NCBI GenBank assembly: GCA_943704525.1
Contig: CALSCQ010003051.1
Location: forward strand, 1 to 32,362
Direction: 5' to 3'
Length of the DNA: 32,362 nt
Source: Pigoraptor vietnamica
Taxonomy: Eukaryota; Opisthokonta; Filasterea
Shown here: positions 1 through 10,309 of the stretch, one piece after another
How the letters are laid out: each line of letters begins with the position of its first letter
Numbering within the stretch: position 1 is the stretch's first letter
Position numbers and translations under genes: made by a program
Notes under the pieces: generated by a model
Database searches by the model: none
Told to the model about the DNA's origin: nothing
What the model saw: the letters and a program-made list of their open reading frames with translations, nothing else

Positions 1-221
1 GTTTGTGTGTGTGTTTGTGTGTGGAAAGAGACCGCGGGGGGGGGGGGAGAACGGCCGTAGCGGACGTGACGTGTGCATGGAAGTCAACTGCATCGCGATA
101 ACTCACTCGGCGGTGAGAGGGGGCCGCGGGGACTGCGCGTCCCCCGGAATTAACGTCATAATCATGTCCTGTGCACATGGCGCGTGAGGTGTGAGGCACG
201 ATAATGCAGCACCAAGCCCTC

Positions 222-303
<82 letters not shown>

Positions 304-406
304 CGCACACACACCAAGTTCGTTTCCACGGCTCCATTTCAGCACTTTGGAGTCATCACATAGAAAAAGCACCTACACCTACGCAACACGCGCGCCACGT
401 ACGTAC
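1..406 (-). other. Intron of the USP9X-like gene, entering from the left edge
   Basis: The donor GTACGT lies at 406-401 on the minus strand. No acceptor or continuing exon is visible, so the next exon is beyond the window. The stretch contains a (CA)39 tract and a G-run near position 40. I see no convincing coding sequence here. Confidence 0.5.
224..301. repeat. (CA)39 microsatellite
   Basis: Pure CA dinucleotide run of about 78 bp. It reads as (TG)n on the coding strand and lies inside an intron of the USP9X-like gene. Confidence 0.97.
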
Positions 407-588
407 CCTAATGTCTGCAAGACCCAAAACGCGCTTCTCCAGATAAGGGGAGCAAAAGTACTTGAAGGCTATTTCCAGCCGAAGCTTCGCGAGTTGTGCG
501 GCGCCGTCCACGTAGTCCACGGAGCTCAGCAGCGTACCCATCCACGAGAGAATCATAACAAGCACCTGTGTGCAGAGCGGAAAGCAGG

Positions 589-619
<31 letters not shown>

Positions 620-2455
620 TGAGAACACTTCGGCCGCACCAACTATTGCGGTATTGTCTCCGTAGCAATAGGCACAGGCCCATGCACTGGCACACGTGCA
701 ACACGCACACAGGCGCGCACAGGCACAGGCGCAGGCACACCCCGCATCCAGAAAGCGATTCGTGCTCCTCCCACCTTCTTGTCTTCGTTCCTAATGTCAT
801 CGTCAGTCAGCCCGAGGAGCATCGCAAACACAGACTCCTTCACGCTCTGCACGACCTCGCGGAGATGGCGCGGCTCGATGTAATTGCGCGCCTGCGCCAA
901 TAGAAATACATCAGGACATCAGGCAAAGCAATGAACGCTGGCGAGAACAAAAAAAAGAATTAAAAAAAGGAGATCGCGCGAATTAGTCCATTGCACGAAT
1001 TGACATCCAACACGCACGCAAGCAGTAACACTACATATCAAACATGCCCGTAATTGTGAACCAATAATCCCCCAATTCCACACAGCCACAATTAACACGC
1101 AAGACGATCCCGTTCCGGCACGGGGCGACACAACTGCAGATATCCTTAGCGTCACGCAGAAACCCACTTTGAAGATGGGCCTGAGAAGGGCGCGCAGCGA
1201 CTGGAGGGTCATGTGGCGATGCTCGGCAAGGCGTGTGAGAATGCTCCGAACGCCATGCTCGCGAATGAACAGGCGGACATTCTCTGCGTACAGCCGAGAA
1301 ACGCCCAAGTCCTCCCTCGTGTTGTCGATGAAGGCGGCGTCGTCGTCGGAAAATCCGCCCTCGTCGTCCGACTTGTCGTAACGGAGAGACACGATTTGCT
1401 GTGAAGAAAGAAAAAAAAAAACACAGCGCACGGTTCAGATTCCAGAGCAACAGCAGACAAGCGTTACAACAGCGCGAGGGCCACGAAGACTCTAGAGAGA
1501 AGGAACCAGAGCAAAGACACAAGAGGCTTAAAGTAAGGGGGTTAGCGTACAAAGAGGGAAAAAAGAAGAAAACATAAGAAACGACGGGATGGGTACCAAG
1601 ATGACGGCGTAACCAACCTCTTTCCGAGGGCTCGCGAGAATTGTCGCCGTCCCGTTGTGCTTGTAGAAGTCGCAGCGGTCGTTGAACAGCGGCGCGCACG
1701 CGTCGAGCAGCGAAAACTCGTCCTGGTGAATGAGCTCGATCGCCATCCGGAGGCACTTTTGAAAAAACGAGTTGATGCGCGCGGCCAAATCGTCCGGGAA
1801 CGCATCGCTGTGGAAGGCGGAATGCAGTGAGACGGGCGCAAGGCACACGTGTGGATGCGTTATGAGCCATGGAACCTGGTGGGTCCAGTATACCAATAGC
1901 GAATAGAGCTATCGCGTGCGCGTATAACGCGACACGTGGGGTATAAGATAGGCTTAGACCCACGGCCAACGTGTGTGCTGAGGGCAACGTTTGTGCATGA
2001 GAGCAACGCGTGTGCATGAAGGCAACGTGTGTGCATGAGCGCACGCCACATACAGCAGCAGACAGAGAAACTCTGAACATCGGGCACAGCTTCAAACACA
2101 TCGTCCCAATGGACCTCCCAAATGAGAAAGTGAGAGGGACGCGCACAGCACACATGGCGATCGAACACTGTGAATAACACGGGCGAATACCCACAAGCGC
2201 TTCGTGAGCGCGACGATGAACGCTGGCACCGCGTTGTCGAAAAAATGGGCCGCGAAGGGATGATCGAGCGACTCGCGGCTGAGGCGCACCAACAACTGGT
2301 CGATGGAATTAACCGTAGGGCCGATGGATGCGTCTGTGAAGAGGGAATTGGTGAGGGACACACACCCCCACACACGCCATGTCCCTGAACTTGCACAACA
2401 ATTTCATGCGTCCTTCGAACTGTAGCAGGAAGAGTCGGACTAGCAGATCGCGCGC

Positions 2456-2486
<31 letters not shown>

Positions 2487-2600
2487 TGCGCGCGCGCTGT
2501 TAAGGGAGGTCCACGCACCGTTGCGGAGGATGTCTTCCATGTTCTCCGTCTCGCGCTTGAAATTTTCGAGGCGATCAGCCTCCGACATGGCATGCGCCAT
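407..2600 (-). CDS. USP9X/FAF-like ubiquitin C-terminal hydrolase, N-terminal part (partial, runs off left edge)
   Basis: Seven exons read on the minus strand: 2600-2519, 2439-2374, 2333-2195, 1807-1618, 1398-1168, 891-775 and 565-407, all with GT-AG introns and matching phases (328 codons). The start ATG at 2600 follows an in-frame TGA. The product is acidic and helical. Remembered resemblance to the armadillo-like N-terminal region of USP9X/FAF includes LLDACAPLFNDRCDFYKHNG, LLRPIFK followed by a helix and LTDDDIRNEDKK, then AAQLAKLRLEIAFKYF and LEKRVLGLADIR near the last exon. An acidic Ser/Asp stretch (SDDEGGFSDDD) sits near the start of exon 5. In that family this region precedes the Cys-protease domain that removes ubiquitin; the catalytic domain would lie beyond the left edge and is not visible. 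USP24 or USP34 are alternative relatives. The short first exon could be preceded by non-coding exons. Confidence 0.62.
597..619. repeat. Poly(G)23 homopolymer, read as poly(C) by the gene
   Basis: An uninterrupted run of 23 G on the plus strand. On the coding (minus) strand it is C23, about 30 nt upstream of the acceptor at 566, so it appears to form part of the intron's polypyrimidine tract. Confidence 0.95.
2449..2496. repeat. (CG)n(TG)n(CG)n alternating purine-pyrimidine tract
   Basis: Roughly 48 bp of strict purine-pyrimidine alternation: about ten CG units, then TG units, then CG units again. It lies in intron 1 of the USP9X-like gene, just upstream of the TAG acceptor at 2441-2440. Such tracts are classic Z-DNA-prone sequence. 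Confidence 0.93.
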
Positions 2601-3699
2601 GCTTACGGTTCACGGGATCCCGCGCGCGGGGACCCCGCGAACGGCGGGTTGCAAAAAATACGCTGTAATTCACAGCACAGGCGTTAGCGGATGCACTGAG
2701 ACAACGAGCGAGTGTGGCCACATCAACTTCCACATAATAACAGTCACAGTACCAAAAGCAAGGCAAAGTCACATCGAGCGCGCACAAGGCAATCCGACCA
2801 ACACGCGACACCACGCGCACATCGCACCTGCACGACACGGCAAGTTTGCCAAAGTCTTCACAATCTTCAAGCTCGTTGAGCAGCCTCACTCACAGTACAC
2901 GCGGCAAATTAACAGCACGCTCATGGCACGCATGCAGAAAATGAACGCGAGACGATGAAAACGCTGAAGAGAAGTGAAAAACAAACGGCGATTAGCCGCG
3001 ATTACGCGAGCGGCGACTTAACGCGCCACCCTTTGTTACAGATGCGGCGGAAACGACCTCTTCGGTTAATCAGATGCGCATCGTCGCACGACACGGACAC
3101 ACTGGGCGAGCGAAGCGACAGTGCAGAGAGCGTGTGTGCGCGTGCAGCCAGCTGGGAGAGTCAAGGAAGTCGGGGAGAGTAGCTAGAGTGTGCGTGGAAC
3201 ACTGTCGCACACACACGCACACACAGGTGACTGGGACTGTCTCGGACTCACTCGTGCAGAATAATGTGAAATGAGGAGTGAAAATGGCCAGATTTATGCG
3301 AAATTTACAAATAAACAGTGGATGGTTGCTGTTAATTGAGTTATCGTTCGCAAACACAGCCAAAAAACAGCAGAAATTTCACTTTGATTTCTTCGACGAA
3401 CTTCATCCGAGACTCATAGATTGAAAACTGTCAAAATTCGATCATTCTTCAAATTATGAGGCCCGTGCGAAACGGCTTACGCAAGCCGGTTTTTTTTTTT
3501 GGCGCGCTTTCCTTCGTTGGGTCGATGATACTTACAACCCACGGTGGAGGTGCTTGTACGTCGTTGCCGTAACACTTTTGAGGTTAGGTTCCCTCCTTGT
3601 AACGATCGAGCCCTCTGCGACATCTCGATGACATGTTCGACAGTAAATCGTCACACAACAGCAAATGTAGTGTGTTATTCTTGGTCCACTTTTTTTTCT
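2601..3699. other. Intergenic region between the USP9X-like gene and the amine oxidase
   Basis: Both flanking genes are on the minus strand, so this holds the 3' flank of the amine oxidase and the presumed promoter and 5' UTR of the USP9X-like gene. About 3260-3510 is AT-richer than its surroundings and has a T-run near 3491. A potential non-coding 5' exon (donor GTGCGA after a CAG near 2830, minus strand) is possible but unproven. I see no other gene. Confidence 0.5.
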
Positions 3700-5052
3700 C
3701 TACGGCTTCAGCAAGCCCTCCACCTCGGCTGCCGCACGCAAGCCCGACTCGATCGCGTTGTGAACACAGGCCGAGCACTTGAGACCGGTCGCTTCTCCAG
3801 CAAAGAAGATGCGCGAGTGTGCAGGGGCCGCCAGAATCGCTCGCATGCCGTGGGCGCGATAAGTTGCGCCGGTGTAACCGCCGCGCACAAAGGGGTTCGA
3901 CGCCCAATTGGCCACTCGACCGTGGCCTGTATACGACGTTGTGGCGGGTGCCGTGTCGCTTGCAGAGCTGCATACATCAGTGTTGAGAACGATGAGCGAT
4001 CTTTACACTTCACAGTACAAACGAATTCAGCGGTCGATTTTTAGGACGATAGAAAACTGCAGCAAATTTCAGAGTCGAACGGTAAAATCCAAGCGCGAAC
4101 AGAAAGCGAAAGACAGCCAAGCCCCACCCAAACATGGCGTCGAGCTGTGCGAGGAACATCCTAATAACGCGCTCGTCGTCCCATTCGGCGCGTTCGTGCA
4201 CGCGTGAACCGGCGCAGAAACCGGCGGCAATGTACTCCTTCCCTGCACGGCCGAGGCCTTTTTTGTGAGTTTCGTATGAAAACGACAAAGGCATTGTGTG
4301 AAAAAGGAAGCCAACAAGCTCAACTGTATCGTATAAAGACGAAAAAAAAAAAAAATGCAGTGCAAAAAAAGCCACAACCAACTCGACGCACCTTGCGATG
4401 AGGGAAGGTCGCGCACCGTGAACCAGAGTTGCGGCATGAAAGCCGTGACGTCAGTGGCGAAGACGAGGCCGACGTCCGCGGGCCAAACTTGGCGCGAAAG
4501 GCGCACAAAGACTTTCATGGCGGGATGCATTGCTATGGTCTAATGGTGCAAAAAGTCAGAACACAATGCACACAGGTACACACACGCACGCACACACACA
4601 CACACTCACCCGCACACACAAACACACACACACCGGCGCGCACACACACACACACACACACACAGAACACACACACACACACAGAACACACACACACGCA
4701 TACACACACACACACAGTAGACGCACCTTAGCAGCATTCGTTTTCTCCTCGGAAAGAGGCGGCTCAAACTGAATGTCACCGTCGCGCAGCACGGACAAAG
4801 GAACCGTGACCACAACCGCCCTCGCTACGATGCCGGCAGTCGCTTCGCCGCGGCGTTTCACGTGCACGGTCCCCAGTGCGCCGTCGACTGAGATGGATGC
4901 GACGGGCCAATTCATACGCACGTCGGCACTCTTGAGCCGGTTCATATAGTAATCGATCAGTAACTTGTACGAGCCCGCGAGCCTGGGAAGCAACCACTCA
5001 GACAAAGTGCTAGCCTCGAAAGGGCGGCACATATGCACGCAGGCACACACAT

Positions 5053-5094
<42 letters not shown>

Positions 5095-5097
5095 CAC

Positions 5098-5148
<51 letters not shown>

Positions 5149-5989
5149 AAAAAAAAATACCTGTAATTGTCGGCACCATAGTCCCAGTTGCTATCCTCGC
5201 GAGTCGATTCGGCCGCCCCACAGTCGTCCCACGTGACTGCGTTGTACTGAAGAAAGATGGCTTCAAACACGCGCCGCGCAGGCTCACTCATCCCGATGGA
5301 TTCCGACAGACGACGCGCGTTCTGGTCGCGCCCTTGATGCACTTCGGACGGGTCGTACGTGCAGAAGCGCAGCCATGCGTCTTTGGCCTCCACAATGGCA
5401 GGGTCATCCGAGCCGTGAAGGGACAGCATCGCGTGCCCGTTCCACACTTTCTCCTGGTCTGCGGCCCCTTTCTCGAATATTTTCCACGCCGGTCGCATCT
5501 CCCACCCTTCCTGCACACGATGAGCGCGTCACGTCGATTAAAGATTCCAGATGCCCCACACGCACACACGCACACGCACACACACACGCACACACACACA
5601 CACACACGCACACACACACGCACACACGCACACACACACGCACACACACACACACACACACGCACACACACACGCACACGCACACACACACACGCACACA
5701 CACACACACACACGCACACGCACACGCACACGCACACACACACACGCACACGCACACACACCTTTGCTGCTATCGTGTGCGTGACATTCCGTCCGCCATG
5801 CACAAACTCGCCGCCGAGTTCGATGAGACCGCCATCGTCGCCCAACCGCGCCTGCTTCAGCCGTCCACCGATGTAATCCTGCGCCTCCACGAGGGCCACC
5901 GTGAGGCCCGCTGAAACGAGTGCATCTGCAGCCGAGAGACCGGCGACACCGCCGCCGACCACAACGACGTCCACAGACGGCGAAGACAT
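3700..5989 (-). CDS. Flavin-containing amine oxidase (polyamine oxidase/MAO/LSD1 superfamily)
   Basis: Six exons on the minus strand: 5989-5762, 5510-5161, 5009-4727, 4539-4392, 4242-4128 and 3967-3700, phase-consistent, giving 463 aa with stop TAG at 3702-3700. The N-terminus has the FAD dinucleotide-binding motif [17 protein letters not shown] (Gly-x-Gly-x-x-Gly, residues 12-17) and a following acidic residue in [10 protein letters not shown]. Mid-protein [19 protein letters not shown] is the usual flavin amine oxidase motif. Lys296 in [14 protein letters not shown] sits where the family's conserved flavin-contacting Lys lies. The C-terminus carries RGGYTGA and RIFFAGEAT (GEAT 432-435), the second FAD-contact motif. 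The enzyme should oxidise a C-N bond of an amine with O2, giving aldehyde or imine and H2O2. Substrate is unknown. No signal peptide or terminal membrane anchor is evident, so it is probably soluble. It is divergent from the channel gene at 6649. Confidence 0.9.
4569..4716. repeat. Interrupted (CA)n microsatellite in amine oxidase intron 3
   Basis: CA-rich tract broken by CG, GAA and similar interruptions. It fills most of the intron between the donor at 4726 and the acceptor at 4540 (minus strand) and reads TG on the coding strand. Confidence 0.95.
5042..5146. repeat. (CA)n microsatellite in amine oxidase intron 2
   Basis: Two long CA runs separated by a short AACACAAC interruption. It lies between the donor GTATTT at 5160 and the TAG acceptor at 5010 on the minus strand. 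Confidence 0.96.
5559..5760. repeat. (CA/CG)n microsatellite in amine oxidase intron 1
   Basis: About 200 bp of CA units with regularly scattered CG units. On the coding strand the repeat starts at the 5' splice site itself (donor GTGTGT at 5761), so donor and microsatellite are one continuous tract. Confidence 0.96.
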
Positions 5990-6648
5990 GTTTGCTCTCC
6001 TTCGAACCGTGCTGGTGTTTAGAGTTGAGCAGTTTTTTGGTGTTTGTTTTTACGTTACGATTGTGTTACCCAAGTGTAACACGGAACCCAATTTTTCCGA
6101 AGTGCATCTTCCAGCCCAGTCACACCTCGAACACTCTGCGTGGCGAGGCTTGTCATTGCACCGCAGTCCGTCGCCTTTAAGTCATAACGGCGCATTTCGA
6201 AAGCGCATTTCCATGCGGGCTTGAAGAGGGGCGCGGCGTGTCTCTGTTTGTGTGCTGTTCTGTTGAAGTGCCGCGCGTGTATGCCACTAAACCAAGCGCC
6301 GGAGCCGAGCGCCGCTTCGTTCTCTTTCCTTCGTTCTCTTTCCTCCCATGTCCGCGCCTCGGCACGCGCTGCGCATGCAGTCACGCGTCGAAGATCGCAC
6401 TCCTCACAAGCCTTACGCCTCGACATGGCTGTGGATGATGCCGTGTGCGAAACGGCCTGCACCCAAATGCCTTTTCCCCAAGCCGTCGCTTTTGTTCAAG
6501 ACTTCGGGTCTGCTTTTATTTACTGTTTCGTGCCGCCAACTTGGCACATTATAGCACTCGATCCCCTTTGTGTATGTGCTCTCGTGTCAGCTCTGAAGAC
6601 CGCTGTCATCGCCGCCCGATTTGATGTGTCTGTTCCCCTGACGCAAAA
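5990..6648. promoter_or_regulatory. Divergent promoter region, amine oxidase (-) and OSCA-like channel (+)
   Basis: This 659 bp gap lies between two divergent start codons and must hold both promoters and 5' UTRs. It has pyrimidine-rich stretches around 6319-6350 but no TATA box I would defend. Short reading frames here look like chance and have no recognisable product. Confidence 0.5.
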
Positions 6649-8131
6649 ATGAGCAACTCGACAGACACTTCGACGACTGCCATTGGCGTGGATGCGTTTT
6701 TGGTTACGCTTGCGATCAACGGCGTAATTTGTGTTGTTGCACTCGTCGTTTTTGAATTGTTGAGGCATCGAATTCCCGGCATATACGAGTCCAGGCGCCG
6801 CTTTGTCTCGCCGTCGAAGCGTTTTCCGGAGGGGTCGCGCGTTCCGTTCTCGTGGTTGCACGAGGCGCTGGTCACTCCCATCGACGTTGTGTTCGAGAGG
6901 TGGGGTTGCTTTGCGCGCGTTGCATGCGTGTGTGACGATGACAGACGTGCGTCTGAGGAGCAATGACGCACACTGCACGTGACCGACCCAAGTATTTATT
7001 GCTTTGCTGACGGCGATCTTTCTTTCTCTTTGGCAGGTGCGGCTTGGACGCGGCTTGCATAGTGCTGGCCAACTTCACGGCGCTCAAGATATGCGTGCTC
7101 GTGCTCGGCTACGCGCTCGTCGTTCTCATTCCGGTCAATTATTACGGCGGGTTGGGACTCGACGGGTTCGCGCGGATCGCCCTCTCCAACGTCGACGAGG
7201 GGTCGTCGCTGCTGTGGGCGCATTTCGTGTCGGCGTATCTCTTCACGGGAATTACCCTTGCAGTGCTGTGGCGGTCGCACGCGCGCTTCGTGCGACTGCG
7301 ACAGCAGCACCTCTGCGCGACCAAGTGCCCTTCGGTGCGGAGCGTGCTCGTCCTCGATCTTCCCCGCTCTCTCGCGACGAGCGGTCGCCTCTTCGCGTAC
7401 TTTGACCGCCTCTTTCCCGGCGCCGTCGAGTCGTCGTGGGTGTCCCTGCCGCTGCACAGGCTCTCCAGGAACGTCGAGCGCCACGGGGCCGCCGAAAGGT
7501 CCCTTCACCGAGCCCGGGCCGTTAGGAAGCTCCAACCGGACGACGCACCGCCCCCCTCGCGTCGCAAGTGGCATATCTGCGGGCCGAGCGAACCAGTGAT
7601 ACCACCACTGTGCGAAGAGGTCAACAGGCGCGCCGAGAAGGTCCGCGTGTTGAGAGAGAGCTACAGGGAGCTCGACGTCAACGACATTGACGACGGCGAC
7701 GGCCGCGACGGAGACAGCGAGTGCTCGCAAGATTCGCGTTCGTCGCGGGAGCTTAAGCATCACCGCTCTGGTTTCGTCACGTTTCGCACGCGTCGCGCGG
7801 CAGCCGTGGCAGCGCAGTGCGTCCTCACCTCGCGCCCCTTCTCAATGCTCGCCGAGCCCGCGGCGGCGCCGTCGGCAGTGCTGTGGGACAATGTGCCTCT
7901 GGTGAAGGCGGAGCGGTCGGCGCGCGCAGTCATCTTCTTTGCCGCATTTGTGGCGCTCGTGCTGTTTTGGACGATCCCGGTGGCGTTTGTTGCGTCGCTC
8001 ACCACGCTCGAGGCGCTGTCTGCCCGGCTCCCTTTCCTGGAGCCAATCGTGGACGCTTCACCGGCACTCAAGGGATTCTTGCAGGTGCGGTGATGCTGCC
8101 GGTGCGCAATTGTGGTGGTGGTGGGGGTGTT

Positions 8132-8198
<67 letters not shown>

Positions 8199-9632
8199 GG
8201 GATGTGGGGAGTACGTAGGCGCATCGGAGTCGCCATGTTTCGTTTCGCACGACTCGTTCTGACGTTGCACCCCCCTCGTTACACCCCCCTTCGTTCCTAT
8301 GCTCTTCGCCTGCAGGGTTTTCTGCCGACCCTCGCGTACATTGTCTTTTACGCGCTGCTTCCGACCATTCTGTTGGCCATGTCGCGTGCGGAGGGCGCGC
8401 GCTCCCTGCCCCAACTCGAAAAGATGCTCGCCAACAAGATGTTCGTGTTCTCCCTCGTCAACGGCTTCCTCGCGCTCAGCATCTCCGGCGCGGTCTTCGA
8501 ACAGATCGACGACATCGTGTCCAAGCCCACGTCCATCCCCTCGCTCCTCGCAAAGTCCATCCCCGTACAGGCCACCTTCTTCATCAATCTCGTCATGACG
8601 CGAGCCCTCGGCGGCCTCTCGCTCTCCCTACTGCGAATCGGCCCGCTGGTGGTCACGTGGCTCAAGCTCAAGTGGCTCGCGAAGACGCCCAGGGAGCGAT
8701 TCGAGGCGAAGCATCCGGGGCCCTTCGGCATCGGCCTGGCGTACGCCGACGTTTTGTTCGTGTTTGCCGTGACCGTGTGCTATTCGACGATGAGTCCCAT
8801 CATTCTCGTCTTCGCCGTGACCTACTTCACCCTCTCGCTCGCCGTCACCAAGCGTCACGTTATGCGCGTGAACGTTCCGGACCACGAAGGCGGCGGCGTG
8901 GCGTTCCCCTCCTTCCTCGGGGGTATGTCCGTCGGACTCGTCGTCTATCAGCTTACGCTGACGGGCATTTTTGCGATCAAGCGCGCGCCCATACAGGCGG
9001 CGCTGACCCTCGCGTTGCCTGTCATTACGTACGCGGCCGTGCTGCAGTGGCGCTCTGCGTTTGGGCGCGCCTCCGTGCACGTGGCACTCGAGCGCACGAA
9101 GCTGCCCGGCGACTCCGCGGGTGCAGACAGCGCAGGCTCCTTTCCCTCGTACCTTCCAGGTCGCTTTGACGGCACGCAGGGCGGCGAGTGGGAAGGGGAG
9201 TGCACGTCGTCGGGCTGCGGTGAAGACGCGACGCCGGGCGCCGTTTCTCCGTACGTCCATCCTGCGCTCGTGGTCAAGGTGAGCCCGGCCGCTGACGATG
9301 ACAGCGACGTCGGTCCGGATCCCGAGGCGGAATTGGCGCGCGCATTCTCGGACGACGTGCATTCTGAAGGCGAGGAGGGACCGTCGCGTCAGCGGGGCTC
9401 CAATGTCGGAGCGCCGGCACAGGTGGTCGCGCAGTCGCTTCCTGTGCCTATCGCGGACAAGAGAGCGGGCGACTACATGGTTCCCGATGCGCGGTCATCG
9501 TCGATCCCGAACGCGAGCACTGGCGACGAAGACTCGGATGATGAGAGCCGCGTTGGGCGGACGACGCGCGTGTTGACGGCCGACGACGACAAGGCCGCCG
9601 ACTGCGTGGTCGAGTTTGAGATTGAGGAGTGA
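6649..9632 (+). CDS. OSCA/TMEM63 (CSC1-like, DUF221) mechanosensitive cation channel
   Basis: Three exons: 6649-6899, 7037-8084 and 8316-9632 (871 aa). The start ATG follows GCAAAA. The first exon gives an N-terminal membrane helix (about residues 14-38) and the family's first loop. The junction makes FERCGLDAACIVLANFTALK, a typical OSCA motif. Residues about 170-365 form the charged cytosolic insert, ending in AVLWDNVPLVKAERSAR, the family's W-x-N block before the pore region. The C-terminal multi-pass block follows (for example FLPTLAYIVFYALLPTILL, SLVNGFLALSISGAVFEQI, FFINLVMTRALGGLSLSLLR, TMSPIILVFAVTYF). Known relatives are membrane-tension-gated, Ca2+-permeable channels. After the last helix there is an unusually long Ser/Asp/Glu-rich tail (about residues 700-871), perhaps regulatory. 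Subcellular membrane cannot be told from sequence. Confidence 0.92.
8136..8196. repeat. (TG)n microsatellite in channel intron 2
   Basis: About 60 bp TG run, preceded by a GGTGGTGG stretch, inside the intron 8085-8315 of the OSCA-like gene. Confidence 0.97.
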
Positions 9633-9790
9633 AGTGCCGGCTTTCGGACTCCAGCGGCACTATTTGATTCGAAAACGGCACATCGCGATGCCCAATGCGG
9701 CATCTGGTAAAAACGGGCTTGTTAAGTTTGAACGGCGGCACATCACTGTCATGATCTTTTTGCTAGCAACAGTCGGCGCCGGCACACCTA

Positions 9791-9825
9791 ATCTAAACCA
9801 TAGTGCCCAAGCCGCTCAGAAGCCA
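9791..9825 (+). repeat. 35 bp direct repeat, copy 1
   Basis: Identical to 9928-9962 (begins ATCTAAACCATAG, ends CTCAGAAGCCA). It abuts and slightly overlaps the outer end of the foldback's left arm. Both copies are preceded by GGCGCCGG, at 9775 here and 9907 for copy 2, which suggests the duplicated unit was originally longer. Confidence 0.95.
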
Positions 9826-10069
9826 TTGAAAGACGGTTCTGTTCAATTGGTGTTGCGTAAGACGGACGATTGAGATCGAGATTTGGCAAAAGACTGGCCG
9901 GCGTGTGGCGCCGGTGGGATTAGCGCCATCTAAACCATAGTGCCCAAGCCGCTCAGAAGCCAGTGACACGGCGCTAATCCCACCGCCACAGCCAGTCGTT
10001 TGCCAAATCTCGATCTCAATCGTCCGTCTTACGCAACACCAATCGAACAGAACCGTCTCTCAATGGCTT
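9820..10069. repeat. Near-perfect ~105 bp inverted repeat (foldback) with ~42 bp loop
   Basis: The left arm (9820-9927) and right arm (9969-10069) are reverse complements. Outer ends are AAGCCATTGA and TCAATGGCTT. Over about 100 bp I count three base differences plus two small indels near the loop. The loop holds the second copy of a 35 bp direct repeat. I see no clear target-site duplication flanking the arms and no coding capacity. It could be a MITE-like foldback element, a product of template switching, or a transcribed hairpin. Confidence 0.93.
9928..9962 (+). repeat. 35 bp direct repeat, copy 2 (in the foldback loop)
   Basis: Perfect copy of 9791-9825, lying between the two arms of the inverted repeat. 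Confidence 0.95.
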
Positions 10070-10287
10070 AAAATGCTGGCCAAACTTTCTCAGTTGAAAA
10101 ATTTATCTAAGTCGTTGCGACTGTGCCACGTTACCACCCCTGTCTGTTTTGACGGTCAGTTCGACTGCTGACACGAATCAGTAAGTGCGCGGCACCGACT
10201 GAGAATATCATGATCCTCAACTTTGAACATCATTCTAAACAATCACCGGGGATGCCCAGTAATGCCCGCAAACACTGTGACAACTGA

Positions 10288-10309
10288 GGGCCGGCCGCGC
10301 GGCCGGCCC
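10288..10309. repeat. 22 bp perfect GC palindrome
   Basis: A perfect self-complementary stretch made only of G and C, centred on CGCG between 10298 and 10299. Function unknown. Confidence 0.9.

Noticed and set aside
2824-2960. Possible coding exon upstream of the USP9X-like start (LLNELEDCEDFGKLAVSC, followed by GTGCGA)
   Set aside because: It could be a 5' UTR exon, but an in-frame TGA lies just upstream of the ATG at 2600 and no acceptor between them restores a coding connection. Not called as CDS.
4533-5784. Open frames encoding (HT)n and (CV)n polypeptides
   Set aside because: They are translations of CA/TG microsatellites that lie in amine oxidase introns.
9616-9873. 85-codon open frame overlapping the end of the channel gene
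   Set aside because: It needs a non-ATG start, overlaps the channel's stop region in another frame and runs into the foldback repeat. No product is recognisable.
9820-10069. Intact DNA transposon
   Set aside because: The arms enclose only a 42 bp loop, there is no transposase, and no target-site duplication is visible. Only a foldback or MITE-like origin remains possible.
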